A stretch of 39,195 nucleotides of DNA from Opitutaceae bacterium (GCA_028688225.1 JAQTYQ010000028.1:1-39195); one strand, 5' to 3'; numbered from the stretch's first letter, positions 23,104 through 32,142 are shown. Numbers and translations: made by a program. Notes: a model not told the origin generated them from the sequence alone.

Positions 23104-25284
23104 TCAGCGGTCTGCCGCGACGAATTTCAACTGCAGTGTCGCCGGCTGGCTGAGCGTCATGTCCAGCCAGAGCGTCTTGCCGTCCCAGGCATACCGCGCG
23201 GGCTCGAGCCGCTTCCCATCCACACGCACGGACTTGAGCGCCTTGGGCGCGGCACTCAATTCGAAGACCGGATTCACGCAATGACCTGCGGGTTTGATCA
23301 CGATGGTGACAATGGGTTTTTCCACAACCAGCCGCAGCGCCCGGCGCTCGGGGACATACCAATCGGCTTCCACTTTCGCACCCGTCGCCTCCAGCACCGG
23401 CGGTTGCGCAAAACCAGCCGCCCATTGCCTTAGTTGCTCGTCGTTTGCGTCGCTCATGCCGATCAACCACACATAGGTATCAATGTTCATCGTGCGGGGT
23501 TTGCCGGCAGGATCTTTGGTCACGACGGATGTTTCCCGGAAAGGTTTGTGCGCTGGTTGTCCGTGCCAACCGAGCGAACCGGGCCAGCACATGACCGAAT
23601 TGGCGCCCGGACCCTGCGAGACCCGATCACTGATGGTCCATCCGGTGTCGAGGCCACGGCTCAAGGGCCAGTGGGGTCCCCAGTAGCACGGGGTCACCAT
23701 GGCTCCCGTGTCGTAGAAAGGTGCAAAAAGATCGGGCTTGCCCGGATTGGTGAGAGGAAAGGTGACTGCCGCCAGCGACTCGCGTCGATTCATCCGAAGG
23801 CGGCACAACACCGGAACCGATCCATTTTGCGGCCATTGCTCCAGCGTCTCCACCGGGCTCTCCGCGTTACCGAGTCTGCCCTGTTTGGTGGGAAACGTGA
23901 GGACTTGCTTTTCACCCTGCAGAGAAATGATTTCAACCAGGTTGGGTGGCAGGATATCCAATGGATACGAAGCTTGCGGGGAAAGGATGATCAATTCTTC
24001 CAATTGATACTTCCATTCGGGGGGGGTGGTCATGGTGACGGTGCGGGTACCGAATCCGTCAGGATAGAAACAGAAATCCTCGACAATCGAATCGCCGGAT
24101 CCGCGGTAGGCGAAATCGCTGGTCTGATACGTCCAGCGGACATGGACGCGGGACGGTGTCGAGGTGATGATCTCGACGCGGCCGAAGCGCAGTTCGTGGT
24201 CGAAGAGTGGCTCGCACCAACCGATCCCATCCGAAGCCGGACTCCGCTCGGCCCACTGGTAACTCAGGCCGGTGTTGAAACGGCTGGCCCAGAACGGGCA
24301 ATAGCTTGCTCCCCGCCAAAAGACCCAGCGGGCGCCGTGGGGAAAGAAGACCACCACGTCCTGAAGCTTCGGGTCCCAACCTTTTTCGTAAGGGATCGTG
24401 ACGTCCTTCCCGTTGACAATGGACACAATCGACCCGTCGTAGCGCAGTTTGGTCGTGATCGCACCGAAAAGCGGGTTTTTTGGCGGATCGGGGACGCGCA
24501 TCACGCGAATGATTTTCTGCCACAGCGCCTTGCCTTCCGCATCCGCAATCATGACATGCAGGACGTCTTGCTTCTCCGCGCGGGCGCCGGCACCCACCGC
24601 CAGCGTCACTTGCGTCTTTTCGCCTGGTTTCAACGGCATCGGGATCGTCGTCTTTCCGCTTGGGGCCGATTCATACCAGGCGCTGGCACTCGCCCCGGGG
24701 ACACCCGCGCCACGATAGAGCGCCGCCACCTCCACCGTCGCTTTCTGGCCTCCGGCCAGGAGCAGCCAATCGTACGGCACCAGGATCGTCCCCAGATCCA
24801 CGGGGTTGATCACCGACTCTGGTTGCGCGATCGCATCCGCTTCGAACGACGGCGGCATCACCGTCTGACGAGCCAACTCGATGGGTTCACCCGCCGGCGG
24901 GGATTTGAAAAAAAGCGCGGCCTCCTCCAGCCCATCTTCCAAGGAAACCCTCGCCACATAGGGATCCAGGCAAACCTGAGTCGTCCATGGATCCTTCTTG
25001 GTCCTGATGGGGTTCAAGACCTGCCGGCTAACCTCTTTACCATCGCGATAGCCGAGCACCACGAACTCGCCTACTGGCTTCTCACTCCCGGCGAACGTCA
25101 CGACCGCGTCCGGCGGTCGGCCCACACGATCCAATCCGAAGGGCGGCCGCCACGGGTGGCCCGGGACGATTTGCATCGTGGCAATGGACGGGGAGGGGGC
25201 TTCGCCGGCCACCGAGGCGGTCGGGAAGAATGAACTTACTCCTGCGAGCGTGATGAGCAAGACATGGGAACAGTGTAATTTCAT
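23104..25284 (-). CDS. Large secreted protein of unknown function
   Basis: 726 residues. A signal peptide is clear: MKLHCSHVLLITLAGVSSFF then PTASVAGEA, with cleavage likely after the SVA. The mature protein is rich in aromatic residues and beta-strand-like text (VRWTYQTSDFAYRGSGDSIV, GARWVFWRGASYCPFWASRF) and ends with a short beta-sandwich-like domain. It resembles the kind of large exported beta-rich protein found with polysaccharide-degradation genes in Verrucomicrobiota and Planctomycetota, but I recognise no family and no catalytic motif. ATG 25284. The gene is visibly less GC-rich than its neighbours, like the carbohydrate operon at the window end, which hints at separate acquisition. 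Could be a lyase, a binding protein or structural. Confidence 0.7.
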   Translation of the reverse strand: MKLHCSHVLLITLAGVSSFFPTASVAGEAPSPSIATMQIVPGHPWRPPFGLDRVGRPPDAVVTFAGSEKPVGEFVVLGYRDGKEVSRQVLNPIRTKKDPWTTQVCLDPYVARVSLEDGLEEAALFFKSPPAGEPIELARQTVMPPSFEADAIAQPESVINPVDLGTILVPYDWLLLAGGQKATVEVAALYRGAGVPGASASAWYESAPSGKTTIPMPLKPGEKTQVTLAVGAGARAEKQDVLHVMIADAEGKALWQKIIRVMRVPDPPKNPLFGAITTKLRYDGSIVSIVNGKDVTIPYEKGWDPKLQDVVVFFPHGARWVFWRGASYCPFWASRFNTGLSYQWAERSPASDGIGWCEPLFDHELRFGRVEIITSTPSRVHVRWTYQTSDFAYRGSGDSIVEDFCFYPDGFGTRTVTMTTPPEWKYQLEELIILSPQASYPLDILPPNLVEIISLQGEKQVLTFPTKQGRLGNAESPVETLEQWPQNGSVPVLCRLRMNRRESLAAVTFPLTNPGKPDLFAPFYDTGAMVTPCYWGPHWPLSRGLDTGWTISDRVSQGPGANSVMCWPGSLGWHGQPAHKPFRETSVVTKDPAGKPRTMNIDTYVWLIGMSDANDEQLRQWAAGFAQPPVLEATGAKVEADWYVPERRALRLVVEKPIVTIVIKPAGHCVNPVFELSAAPKALKSVRVDGKRLEPARYAWDGKTLWLDMTLSQPATLQLKFVAADR

Positions 25285-25498
25285 GGGGTCATGCTTTCTT
25301 CAAATTCGGCAATATTTTTCGGCCGGGGCCGCCCGTCTGATCTGTCCGATGACGGATCACCACGGGCCGTTCCTTTGTTTTCGCCAGACCGCACCGGGAT
25401 TGGCCAATCATACTCCCGAGCGCGGCCAGCGGACAAGCAGTGAACAAGGATAACCAAGTCAGGTGATGGTACGGTCGATGATTCAGCGGTGGCGCGGT

Positions 25499-27745
25499 TT
25501 ATCCGGCCAACCGGAAGTCGATCTGGCGCTTGAAGCGGTCGACCCGCTCGGTGACGACGCTGACCTTCTGGCCGAGATCGAGGCGGTGCTTGTGGCGGCG
25601 GCCGATGAGGGCGGTGCCGGCATTGTTCAGCAGGTAAAGGTCGTCGCGCAGGGTCGACAGGTGCACCAGGCCGAAGGTCATGGCGTCCGGCAGCTCGACG
25701 AAGAGCCCGTGGTTGCGCACGTCGGTGATGACGGCGGCGAACACGGTCCTTTTCTTCTTCGCCACCTCGCGCGCGAAGAACTCCAGCAGCTTGACCTTCT
25801 GCGATTCGCGCTCGGCCTCCATGCTGTTCTGCTCGGTGAGGCTGAGATGCTCGGCCAGGCCTTCCATGCGCGCGACCGTCTGGCCGAACGCGGAGCCGGG
25901 CGGCGCGGCCTGGCCGAGGTGCTTGACGAGGTAGTGGTCGAACACGCGGTGCACGGCCAGGTCGGCATAGCGGCGGATGGGCGAGGTGAAGTGGGTGTAA
26001 TCCTTTTTTGCCAGCCCGTAATGGCCGTCGGGCGTCGCCCGGTACACAGCCTTCTTCAGGCTGCGCAAAAGCTGGGTGCGCAGCGTGTAACCCTGCGGAT
26101 GGGACTTGAGCAGGTTGAGCAGCCGCATCACCTCGCCGCGTTGCGTGAGATCGCCGACGGTGACATCGAAGGTGGCCAGCAGCTGGCGGTATTCCTGCAG
26201 TTTCTCCTCGTCGGGATCGTCGTGGACGCGGTAGAGCGAGGGCAGGCGGTGCTCCCGGGTGACGCGCGCGACGGCCTCATTGGCGGCCAGCATGAACTCC
26301 TCGATGAGCTGGTGGCTCTCGTCCTGCTCGATGCGCTCCAGGCGGTCGGCGTAGCCCTGTTCGTCGACGAAGATCTTCACCTCGGGCATGTCGAGGTCGA
26401 GGCTGCCGGCGCGCATGCGTTCGCGGCGCAGGCGGGCGGCAAGATCCCAGAGCTGCCGGATCCAGCGCTGCAGGTCGGTCAGCTCGTTGCGACTGAGGGC
26501 GGACAACGCCCGGCCGGTGGCGCCGGTCTGGTGGGCGGGCGGCGCCGGCAGACGGCGGATCTTGTCGAGACTGTCCTCCTTGAGCAGCGCATAGGCCTGA
26601 TGGTAGGTCAGGCGCTTGCGGCTGCGGATGACGGTGTTGGCGAACTCGGTCGCGTGCAGCCGGCCCTTGTGGAAGGTGAGCAGCGTGGCCTTCGTCAGGC
26701 GGTCCTCGGCCTCGACCAGACTGCACAGACCGTTGGAAAGCTTTTCGGGCAGCATCGGCACGACCGTGCCGACGAGATAGGTGGAGTTGCCGCGCCGCTG
26801 CGCCTCGCGGTCGAGGGCGGTGCCGGGCCGCACGTAGTTGCTGACGTCGGCAATGTGGACACCGACGCGCAGATCGCCGTTGGGCAGGATCTCGACGGAC
26901 AGGGCGTCGTCGAAATCCTTGGCGTCGTCGGGATCGATGGTGAACGTCGGCACGTCGCGAAAGTCGCGCCGCCCGGCCAGCTCCCGCGGGCTCACACGGG
27001 CAGGGAGGGCGGCGGCCTCGCGCTGCACGTCGTCGGGAAACTCGGGCACGAGGCGGTACTTGAGATAGATGGCGGCCAGCTCGGCGCGGGGCTCATGCGT
27101 GCGGCCGAGACGGGCGGTGATCTCGCCCTCGGGATTGACGTGACGCTGTTTCCACTCGTGGAGCTTGATCACGACCTTGTCGCCGACGGCCGGCACCGGA
27201 CGCACACCGGACTTGGCGGGGTCGGACACGTAAATGTCGTGGATGAAACGCGGATCGTCGGGGACGACGTAGAAAAAGAGCTTCGTCCGCTGCAGGTTCC
27301 CGGTGAGCGTCTCGTGCCCGCGTTCGAGGATGCGGATAACGCGGCCGGTGGGTTCGCCGCCGGGGCGGTTGCCCCGCGGGCGGGTAAGCTCGTCGCCGAG
27401 CCGCACGACGACTTGGTCGCCGTGCATGGCCACACCGGTGTCTTCGGCGGCGATCTGGATATCGGGTTTTCCCGGCCCGGCGGAGCGGCCCTCGGGGATG
27501 AGGTAGGCGGAGCCGCCCTGGCGGAACTGGATGCGGCCGGTGACGAGATCGGCGTCGCGCGGCAGGCAGAGCCGGTCCTGCTTGATCCGCACGATCTCGC
27601 CGGCGGCCAGCAGCCGGCGGACCTCGAAGGCGAGCGAATCGCGCTCGCGGCGGGCGAGTCGGAGCGCCTGGGCGATCTCGAGTTCGGTCAGCGGCGCATA
27701 CTTGGCCGCTTGGAGCAGGGCCAGCAGACGTTCGCGAAGCTTCAT
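25499..27745 (-). CDS. rnr: Ribonuclease R
   Basis: A 748-residue 3'-5' exoribonuclease of the RNase II/R family, which degrades structured RNA. Order of domains: winged helix (MKLRERLLALLQAAKYAPLT...), cold-shock RNA-binding domains, the RNB catalytic domain with TIDPDDAKDFDDALSV (the Mg-binding aspartates) and HIADVSNYVRPGT, DYTHFTSPIRRYADLAVHR, then the S1 domain (FAAVITDVRNHGLFVEL). It stops right after the S1 domain, without the long basic tail of the enterobacterial enzyme. ATG 27745 is chosen to match the winged-helix start; ATG 27760 would add five residues. The base run just before the chosen start (CCCCTCCTCCC) is the opposite of a Shine-Dalgarno. Divergent from glgA. Confidence 0.94.
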   Translation of the reverse strand: MKLRERLLALLQAAKYAPLTELEIAQALRLARRERDSLAFEVRRLLAAGEIVRIKQDRLCLPRDADLVTGRIQFRQGGSAYLIPEGRSAGPGKPDIQIAAEDTGVAMHGDQVVVRLGDELTRPRGNRPGGEPTGRVIRILERGHETLTGNLQRTKLFFYVVPDDPRFIHDIYVSDPAKSGVRPVPAVGDKVVIKLHEWKQRHVNPEGEITARLGRTHEPRAELAAIYLKYRLVPEFPDDVQREAAALPARVSPRELAGRRDFRDVPTFTIDPDDAKDFDDALSVEILPNGDLRVGVHIADVSNYVRPGTALDREAQRRGNSTYLVGTVVPMLPEKLSNGLCSLVEAEDRLTKATLLTFHKGRLHATEFANTVIRSRKRLTYHQAYALLKEDSLDKIRRLPAPPAHQTGATGRALSALSRNELTDLQRWIRQLWDLAARLRRERMRAGSLDLDMPEVKIFVDEQGYADRLERIEQDESHQLIEEFMLAANEAVARVTREHRLPSLYRVHDDPDEEKLQEYRQLLATFDVTVGDLTQRGEVMRLLNLLKSHPQGYTLRTQLLRSLKKAVYRATPDGHYGLAKKDYTHFTSPIRRYADLAVHRVFDHYLVKHLGQAAPPGSAFGQTVARMEGLAEHLSLTEQNSMEAERESQKVKLLEFFAREVAKKKRTVFAAVITDVRNHGLFVELPDAMTFGLVHLSTLRDDLYLLNNAGTALIGRRHKHRLDLGQKVSVVTERVDRFKRQIDFRLAG

Positions 27746-27894
27746 GGGAGGAGGGGACATGGGTTCAAACCGCCTGTTTTCGAAAGGAGCACGCATCGTG
27801 TCGTGGCGATCCCGCCCCGCAAGCGGGTCCCGGGCCCTGAGTTGTCGAAGGGCTGGATTGCGGTGTCGTCCCGCCTGCAGGATTCCTGGCGCTG

Positions 27895-27914
27895 ACGGTT
27901 GGAAAGCCAACCGT
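27895..27914. repeat. Short perfect hairpin between rnr and glgA
   Basis: ACGGTTGG (27895-27902) pairs with CCAACCGT (27907-27914), loop AAAG. It lies in the 286-bp divergent region; no gene is seen there. CTGACGGTTGGAA also occurs at 220-232, so it is probably a fragment of a dispersed repeat. Confidence 0.5.
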
Positions 27915-28031
27915 AGCGCAAAAGACCATCTCCGCAAACGATTAATCGGGCGGATGATGGTGGGGGTCAAAACCTGGTGTCGGCGGCTGCTTTCGGCTGG
28001 CTAGCCACGGGGGTATCGATAGATTTCCAAC

Positions 28032-29474
28032 ATGAAGATTGTTCATGCCGCCAGCGAACTGTACCCGTATGTGAAGACGGGCGGGCTGGCCGATGCCGTC
28101 GGTTCGCTGACCGCCACGTTGGCCGACAAGGGGCACGACGTGTCGGTCTTCGTCCCGGGCTACCGCGCCGCCCTGGAGCACAAGGAAGTCGCCCGCGCCG
28201 AGCAGCGGCTGGGCCTGCGAGTGGAGATGGGCGACCGGATCTACTCCGGCGACGTGCGCGTGCTGCCGGTCAGGAAGGGCCTCACCGTCTATTTCATCGG
28301 TCGCGAGGAGTTCTTCGACCGGCGCCTGCCCTATGGCAACGGCGAACGCGACTACGAGGACAACGACGCGCGGTTCGTGTTTTTTTGCAAGGCCGTGGTC
28401 GAGGTCATGCGCATGGCGGAAATCCGCGCCGATGTCGTGCACGGACACGACTGGCAGGCGGCGCTGCTGCCGCTCCTCGTGCGCTACGAGGAACGCCGGA
28501 GCGGGGTCGCCCTGGCGATGAAGACGGTGTTCACCATCCACAACATCGCGTTTCAGGGCCTCTTCCCGATGCGTTCCTTCGCGCTCACCAACCTGCCCGA
28601 CGAGCTCCTCGGCATCGATGGTTTCGAGTACTACGGCCAGATCAACCTCCTGAAGGGCGGCATTCTTTTCTCCGACCGCGTGATGACGGTCAGCCCGCAA
28701 TACGCGCGGGAGATCCAGACGCCCGAGTTCGGATGCGGGCTCGAGGGCGTGGTGGGAACCCGCGCCGAGGATCTGGCGGGATTGCTCAACGGCATCGACA
28801 CGAAGATCTGGAATCCCGCCCGGGACCGGTTGCTGCCGGCCCGGTACGCGGCGCACGACCTCACGGGCAAGTCCATCTGCCGGGCGGCCCTGCTCAAAAA
28901 CCACGGCATGGACGAAGGCTACCGGGGTCCTGTCTTCGGCATGGTGTGCCGGCTGACGCAACAGAAGGGGCTCGATCTCCTCCTGGCGGCGAAGGACTTT
29001 TTTGTGCAGCAGGACTGCCGCCTGATCGTGCTCGGCACGGGTGAAAAAAAGTTCGAAACCGCCCTGCAGGAGCTGGCCCGGGCCTATCCGAAGAAGATCG
29101 CACTCAGTTCGCGTTACGACGAGGAGATGAGCCACCTGATCGAGGCGGGGTCGGATTTCTTCCTCATGCCGTCGCATTTCGAGCCCTGCGGCCTGAACCA
29201 GATGTACAGCCAGGCCTACGGCACCGTGCCGGTCGTGACCCGGGTCGGCGGATTCGTGGACACGGTCACGGACATCGACGAGGGGCCGGAAGACGGCACC
29301 GGCATCGTCTGTCAGCCGCAGGAGGCCGATTTTACCCGGGCGCTCCACCGGGCGATCCAGCTTTATCGACAGCAGGAAAGCATGGTTGCAGTGATCAAAC
29401 GCGGCATGGCCCGCGACTTTGGCTGGCAGAAGGCGGCGGCCGCCTACGAGCAGCTGTATCAGGACACGATCTGA
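28032..29474 (+). CDS. glgA: Glycogen (starch) synthase, GT5
   Basis: A 480-residue ADP-glucose glucosyltransferase that elongates alpha-1,4-glucan. The K-T-G-G motif (KTGGLADAVGS, residues 15-25) binds ADP-glucose. VVHGHDWQAALLP, TIHNIAFQGLF, RLTQQKGLDLLL and DFFLMPSHFEPCGLNQMYSQ (with the catalytic-site Glu) are all GT5 hallmarks. Length is normal. ATG 28032 is the family start (MKIVHAASELYPY); no Shine-Dalgarno precedes it. No other glycogen gene (glgB, glgC, glgP) is next to it, although the nucleotidyltransferase at 3238 belongs to a related superfamily. It is followed by a 238-bp gap with the repeat copy B. Confidence 0.95.
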   Translation: MKIVHAASELYPYVKTGGLADAVGSLTATLADKGHDVSVFVPGYRAALEHKEVARAEQRLGLRVEMGDRIYSGDVRVLPVRKGLTVYFIGREEFFDRRLPYGNGERDYEDNDARFVFFCKAVVEVMRMAEIRADVVHGHDWQAALLPLLVRYEERRSGVALAMKTVFTIHNIAFQGLFPMRSFALTNLPDELLGIDGFEYYGQINLLKGGILFSDRVMTVSPQYAREIQTPEFGCGLEGVVGTRAEDLAGLLNGIDTKIWNPARDRLLPARYAAHDLTGKSICRAALLKNHGMDEGYRGPVFGMVCRLTQQKGLDLLLAAKDFFVQQDCRLIVLGTGEKKFETALQELARAYPKKIALSSRYDEEMSHLIEAGSDFFLMPSHFEPCGLNQMYSQAYGTVPVVTRVGGFVDTVTDIDEGPEDGTGIVCQPQEADFTRALHRAIQLYRQQESMVAVIKRGMARDFGWQKAAAAYEQLYQDTI

Positions 29475-29535
29475 GCCCGACGGCGGTCTCAATCGTTGCG
29501 ATGCTGCGAGAGACGTGCCTCAAGGGGGAGGCATT

Positions 29536-29648
29536 GCCGCCTCTGTCGCCGGCCTCGGCGAGACCGGTCATCCGCGGCAGGCCGTTCGACAGGCTTACGG
29601 CAGAAGACCCCCCGGCTACAACCAACGCCAGCCCAAACGATCGCAACG
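29536..29648 (-). repeat. Dispersed ~110-bp repeat, copy B
   Basis: Read on the minus strand it begins CGTTGCGATCGTTTGGGCTG, continues GCGTTGGTTGTAGCCGGG, holds AAGCCTGTCGAACGGCC in the middle and ends CGAGGCCGGCGACAGAGGCGGC. It matches copy C closely in the middle and ends, and copy A at both ends. On the minus strand it could encode a short peptide beginning MNTLRSFGLALVVAGG, but the repeat nature argues against a gene. Confidence 0.65.
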
Positions 29649-29712
29649 TATTCATGATCAGGCCCCGGCGTCGCGGCTTGGAAAATGACCGGGCCGTGGT
29701 CATGATGCCTGC

Positions 29713-30636
29713 ATGAAGCTCGTCGTGGCTGGTGCCTCTGGATTTATCGGCAGCGCGCTGGTACGGCGGCTAGAGGGGGAAGGGCATCGGGTGCTGCGGT
29801 TGGTGCGGCGGCCGGTCGAGGGACCGGATGAAGTCGAGTGGCATCCTGCCGCCGGCGAGGTGGAGCAGCGGGATCTGCTGGAGGGCATCGAGGCGGTCGT
29901 GAATTTCGCCGGCTCGAATCTCGCGGCCGGACGCTGGACGGAAGAGCGGCGCGAGGAGATTTTCCGCAGCCGCATTGAGAGCGCGCGCACGCTGGTGACG
30001 GTGATGGCGCACATGAATCACAAGCCGCGGGTATTCGTGAGCGCCTCGGCCGTCGGTTACTATGGCAACCGCGGCGAGGAAGTGCTCACCGAAGGGAGCG
30101 GGCCGGGCGAGGGGTTCCTCGCGGGAGTTTGTCACGCCTGGGAGGCGGAGGCGCGGGTCGCCGAGACGGCCGGCATCCGGACCGTCAGGCTGCGGATCGG
30201 ACTCGTGCTGGGAAACGGCGGCGCGCTGGCGAAGTTGCGGCCGGTGTTTCGCGCCGGATGCGGAGGCATTCTCGGCGACGGACGGCAATGGATGAGCTGG
30301 ATCACGATTGATGATCTGGTGCGGACGGTACTACACGGATTGCGCGACGACCGGCTCGCCGGACCGGTCAACGCGGTCGCGCCGGGGGCCGTCCGCAATG
30401 CCGAATTTGCCAAAGCATTCGCCCACGCCTTGGGCCGTCACTGGACATTTCCCCCGGTTCCCGCATTCGTACTGCGGACGATATTCCGGGAGATGGCTGA
30501 CGAGATGTTTCTGGCCAGCACGAGAGTGCAACCTCAACGCCTGCTGGAAGCCGGATTCAACTTCGAACAACCGGGGATCGGGGCTGCGCTGCATGCGGTC
30601 TTGAGTCGGGATCATGCTCTGCTTGCAACTTCCTAA
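29713..30636 (+). CDS. TIGR01777-family NAD-dependent epimerase/dehydratase-like protein
   Basis: A 307-residue soluble protein of the short-chain dehydrogenase/epimerase superfamily (YfcH / SulA-like group). The N-terminus MKLVVAGASGFIGSALVRRL has the GxxGxxG Rossmann motif. NFAGSNLAAGRWTEERREEI, the SASAVGYYGNRGEE segment with the Tyr, and MSWITIDDLV are characteristic of this family. These proteins bind NAD(P) but their substrate is unknown. A DUF1731-like C-terminal region is present (VPAFVLRTIFREMADEMFLA). ATG 29713 is the family start. It is followed by two hairpins, the second with a T-run. Confidence 0.9.
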   Translation: MKLVVAGASGFIGSALVRRLEGEGHRVLRLVRRPVEGPDEVEWHPAAGEVEQRDLLEGIEAVVNFAGSNLAAGRWTEERREEIFRSRIESARTLVTVMAHMNHKPRVFVSASAVGYYGNRGEEVLTEGSGPGEGFLAGVCHAWEAEARVAETAGIRTVRLRIGLVLGNGGALAKLRPVFRAGCGGILGDGRQWMSWITIDDLVRTVLHGLRDDRLAGPVNAVAPGAVRNAEFAKAFAHALGRHWTFPPVPAFVLRTIFREMADEMFLASTRVQPQRLLEAGFNFEQPGIGAALHAVLSRDHALLATS

Positions 30637-30783
30637 ACCGGTTTGTGTACGGAGCAGGAGTCCGGCTGAGCGAAAGGTGACATTACGGACTCTTACGCTG
30701 GTTTTGGCTGTAGACTGATACGCAAGCCATTCTTCCATGGATGGATGCGGATTCAGGTGAAAGAGCCCTGATGCAGGGGGAAT

Positions 30784-30808
30784 GGATTCCCATCAAGTGA
30801 GGGAATCC
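30784..30808 (+). repeat. Hairpin in the intergenic region after the epimerase gene
   Basis: GGATTCCC (30784-30791) pairs perfectly with GGGAATCC (30801-30808), 9-nt loop. It abuts the terminator that follows. Apart from these two hairpins I see nothing in the 324-bp gap 30637-30960. Confidence 0.5.
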
Positions 30809-30831
30809 GCCCAAGTTAGTCTGGGCGTTTT
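30808..30831 (+). terminator. Rho-independent terminator
   Basis: CGCCCA (30808-30813) pairs with TGGGCG (30822-30827), loop AGTTAGTC, directly followed by TTTT. It is about 170 bp after the epimerase gene and is the most canonical intrinsic terminator in the window. Confidence 0.65.
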
Positions 30832-30960
30832 CTGAGCGTGCGATGGGAATGGAACGGGGGAGTCTTGGGAGAGGAACCGATCACGATTAAGGAAACGCAG
30901 GCCGGGCTTTGAGGTGGGGGCCGAATACCAGGAAAGCGCTCCGGCGGCTAAGCTGGCGGC

Positions 30961-31467
30961 GTGATCATCGAGCTTCCAGTCCGCCAAAGCCTCATCGCGA
31001 GTGCCGCGCTCTGCGCGTTGCTGGCGGTGACGCCGGCCCGGGCGATGGAGCGGCATGTGGCCGGCGCGACATTCGATACGGCCGTTGCGGACGCCCTGGC
31101 GCTGGTGGCGCAAAGAGCCGACCTGAGCGTGGTGCGGATCGCCGGTCAATCGATGCTTCCCTATTTCAGCGATGATGCGGTGGTGGTGGTGAAGCAAATC
31201 GATGCCGCCCGCCTGCGCGTCGGCATGATCGCGGTTTATGTGAATCGCTTCGGCGAGAAGATCGCGCACCGGGTGATCGCTCCCGTCGACGGCGGCTGGC
31301 AGGTCAAGGGCTACAACAACGACCAACCCGACAGCACGGTGGTCAACAGCCGTAATCTGCTGGGCGTCGTCTACGCCACGTTCCACTCCACCGGGCGGGC
31401 CCCGGTCGCGGTCGCGAGCGTGAAGCTCCCGGCCATCGAGACGGTCTACGCCGCGCCGGCGAAGTAA
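30961..31467 (+). CDS. Exported S24/S26 peptidase-fold protein
   Basis: 168 residues. A signal peptide is likely (LIASAALCALLAVTPARA, cleavage near residue 28). The mature part carries IAGQSMLPYF (Ser64-Met65), the S24/S26 catalytic serine box, then RVGMIAVY, and AHRVIAPVDGGWQVKGYNND, which matches the 'HRVV...TKGDNN' block of SipW-type signal peptidases. In SipW the general base is a histidine, and His103 could serve; Lys100 is also nearby. There is no transmembrane anchor apart from the signal peptide, which is unusual for a signal peptidase. Start is GTG 30961. Could be a protease or a degenerate fold. It is followed by ndk 77 bp downstream. Confidence 0.75.
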   Translation: MIIELPVRQSLIASAALCALLAVTPARAMERHVAGATFDTAVADALALVAQRADLSVVRIAGQSMLPYFSDDAVVVVKQIDAARLRVGMIAVYVNRFGEKIAHRVIAPVDGGWQVKGYNNDQPDSTVVNSRNLLGVVYATFHSTGRAPVAVASVKLPAIETVYAAPAK

Positions 31468-31544
31468 ACCCGGCGGCGGGTGCGGGCTCGGCGGGCAACT
31501 CTGGACTTCCCCCGCCGGAGGCCGCTGCTATGGTGGGCGCCTTG

Positions 31545-31970
31545 ATGCAGAGAACGCTCATCATTTTCAAACCCGACTGCATGGATCAGCGGCATGTCGG
31601 CAACGTGATCGACCGCTTCGAACAAGCCGGTTTCGCCATCATCGGCTGCAAGATGACCCTGCTCACGCCGGCGCTGCTGCGCGAACATTATGCCCATGTG
31701 GCGGACCGGCCTTTTTATCCGCACCTGGAGGCGTTCATGGGCGCGCGGCCGGTGCTGATCATGGCGCTGCGGGGCGAGCAGGTGGTACAGCGGGTCCGCG
31801 ATCTGCTCGGGCCGACGGATTCACGCAAGGCCGCCAAAGGCACCATCCGCGGCGACTTTGGCACCGATGTGACCGTCAACGTGGTGCATGCCTCCGATAG
31901 CGAGGTGAACGCTGCGATCGAGTTGGCCCGCTTTTTCCGGCCCGGCGAGTTATACGACGTCAAGAGCTGA
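31545..31970 (+). CDS. ndk: Nucleoside diphosphate kinase
   Basis: A 141-residue enzyme that moves the gamma phosphate between NTPs and NDPs through a phosphohistidine. QRTLIIFKPDCM is the N-terminal strand with Lys9. The active-site histidine is His115 in NVVHASDS, and RGDFGTD and the C-terminal FF..GELYD are conserved. Compared with common Ndk (KPD+G/A), position 12 is Cys and the dimer loop is slightly altered, but nothing essential is missing. ATG 31545 gives the normal N-terminus; an ATG 15 bases upstream would add five residues. Confidence 0.94.
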   Translation: MQRTLIIFKPDCMDQRHVGNVIDRFEQAGFAIIGCKMTLLTPALLREHYAHVADRPFYPHLEAFMGARPVLIMALRGEQVVQRVRDLLGPTDSRKAAKGTIRGDFGTDVTVNVVHASDSEVNAAIELARFFRPGELYDVKS

Positions 31971-32032
31971 CGGGGAGATCGGTTTGTTCCCGTTCTGCTC
32001 CCGCGCATGGAAGGCGTCCTGTTCGCTCGAAT

Positions 32033-32142
32033 CGTTGCGACGATTTGGGGTCGCATTGGTTGTAGTCGGGTCGCCTGTCGTGAGCCTGTCGAACGGCCGA
32101 CCCCGGACGACCGGTCTCCCCAAGGCCGGCGACAGAGGCGGT
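32033..32142 (+). repeat. Dispersed ~110-bp repeat, copy C
   Basis: Begins CGTTGCGACGATTTGGGGTC, continues GCATTGGTTGTAGTCGGGTC, holds GAGCCTGTCGAACGGCCGA and ends CAAGGCCGGCGACAGAGGCG. It is the same element as copy B in opposite orientation and is related to copy A. It ends 60 bp before tRNA-Glu. Confidence 0.65.

Noticed and set aside
23434..25233. Plus-strand frame opposite the large secreted protein
   Set aside because: Arg/His-rich shadow; the minus-strand frame has a good signal peptide and protein-like composition.
25463..27895. 810-codon plus-strand frame opposite RNase R
   Set aside because: Antisense shadow produced by third-position GC bias; RNase R motifs are complete on the other strand.
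29536..29703. Small gene beginning MNTLRSFGLALVVAGG on the minus strand
   Set aside because: The coding-looking part coincides with the dispersed repeat copy B, and the related copies do not share a start codon or length.
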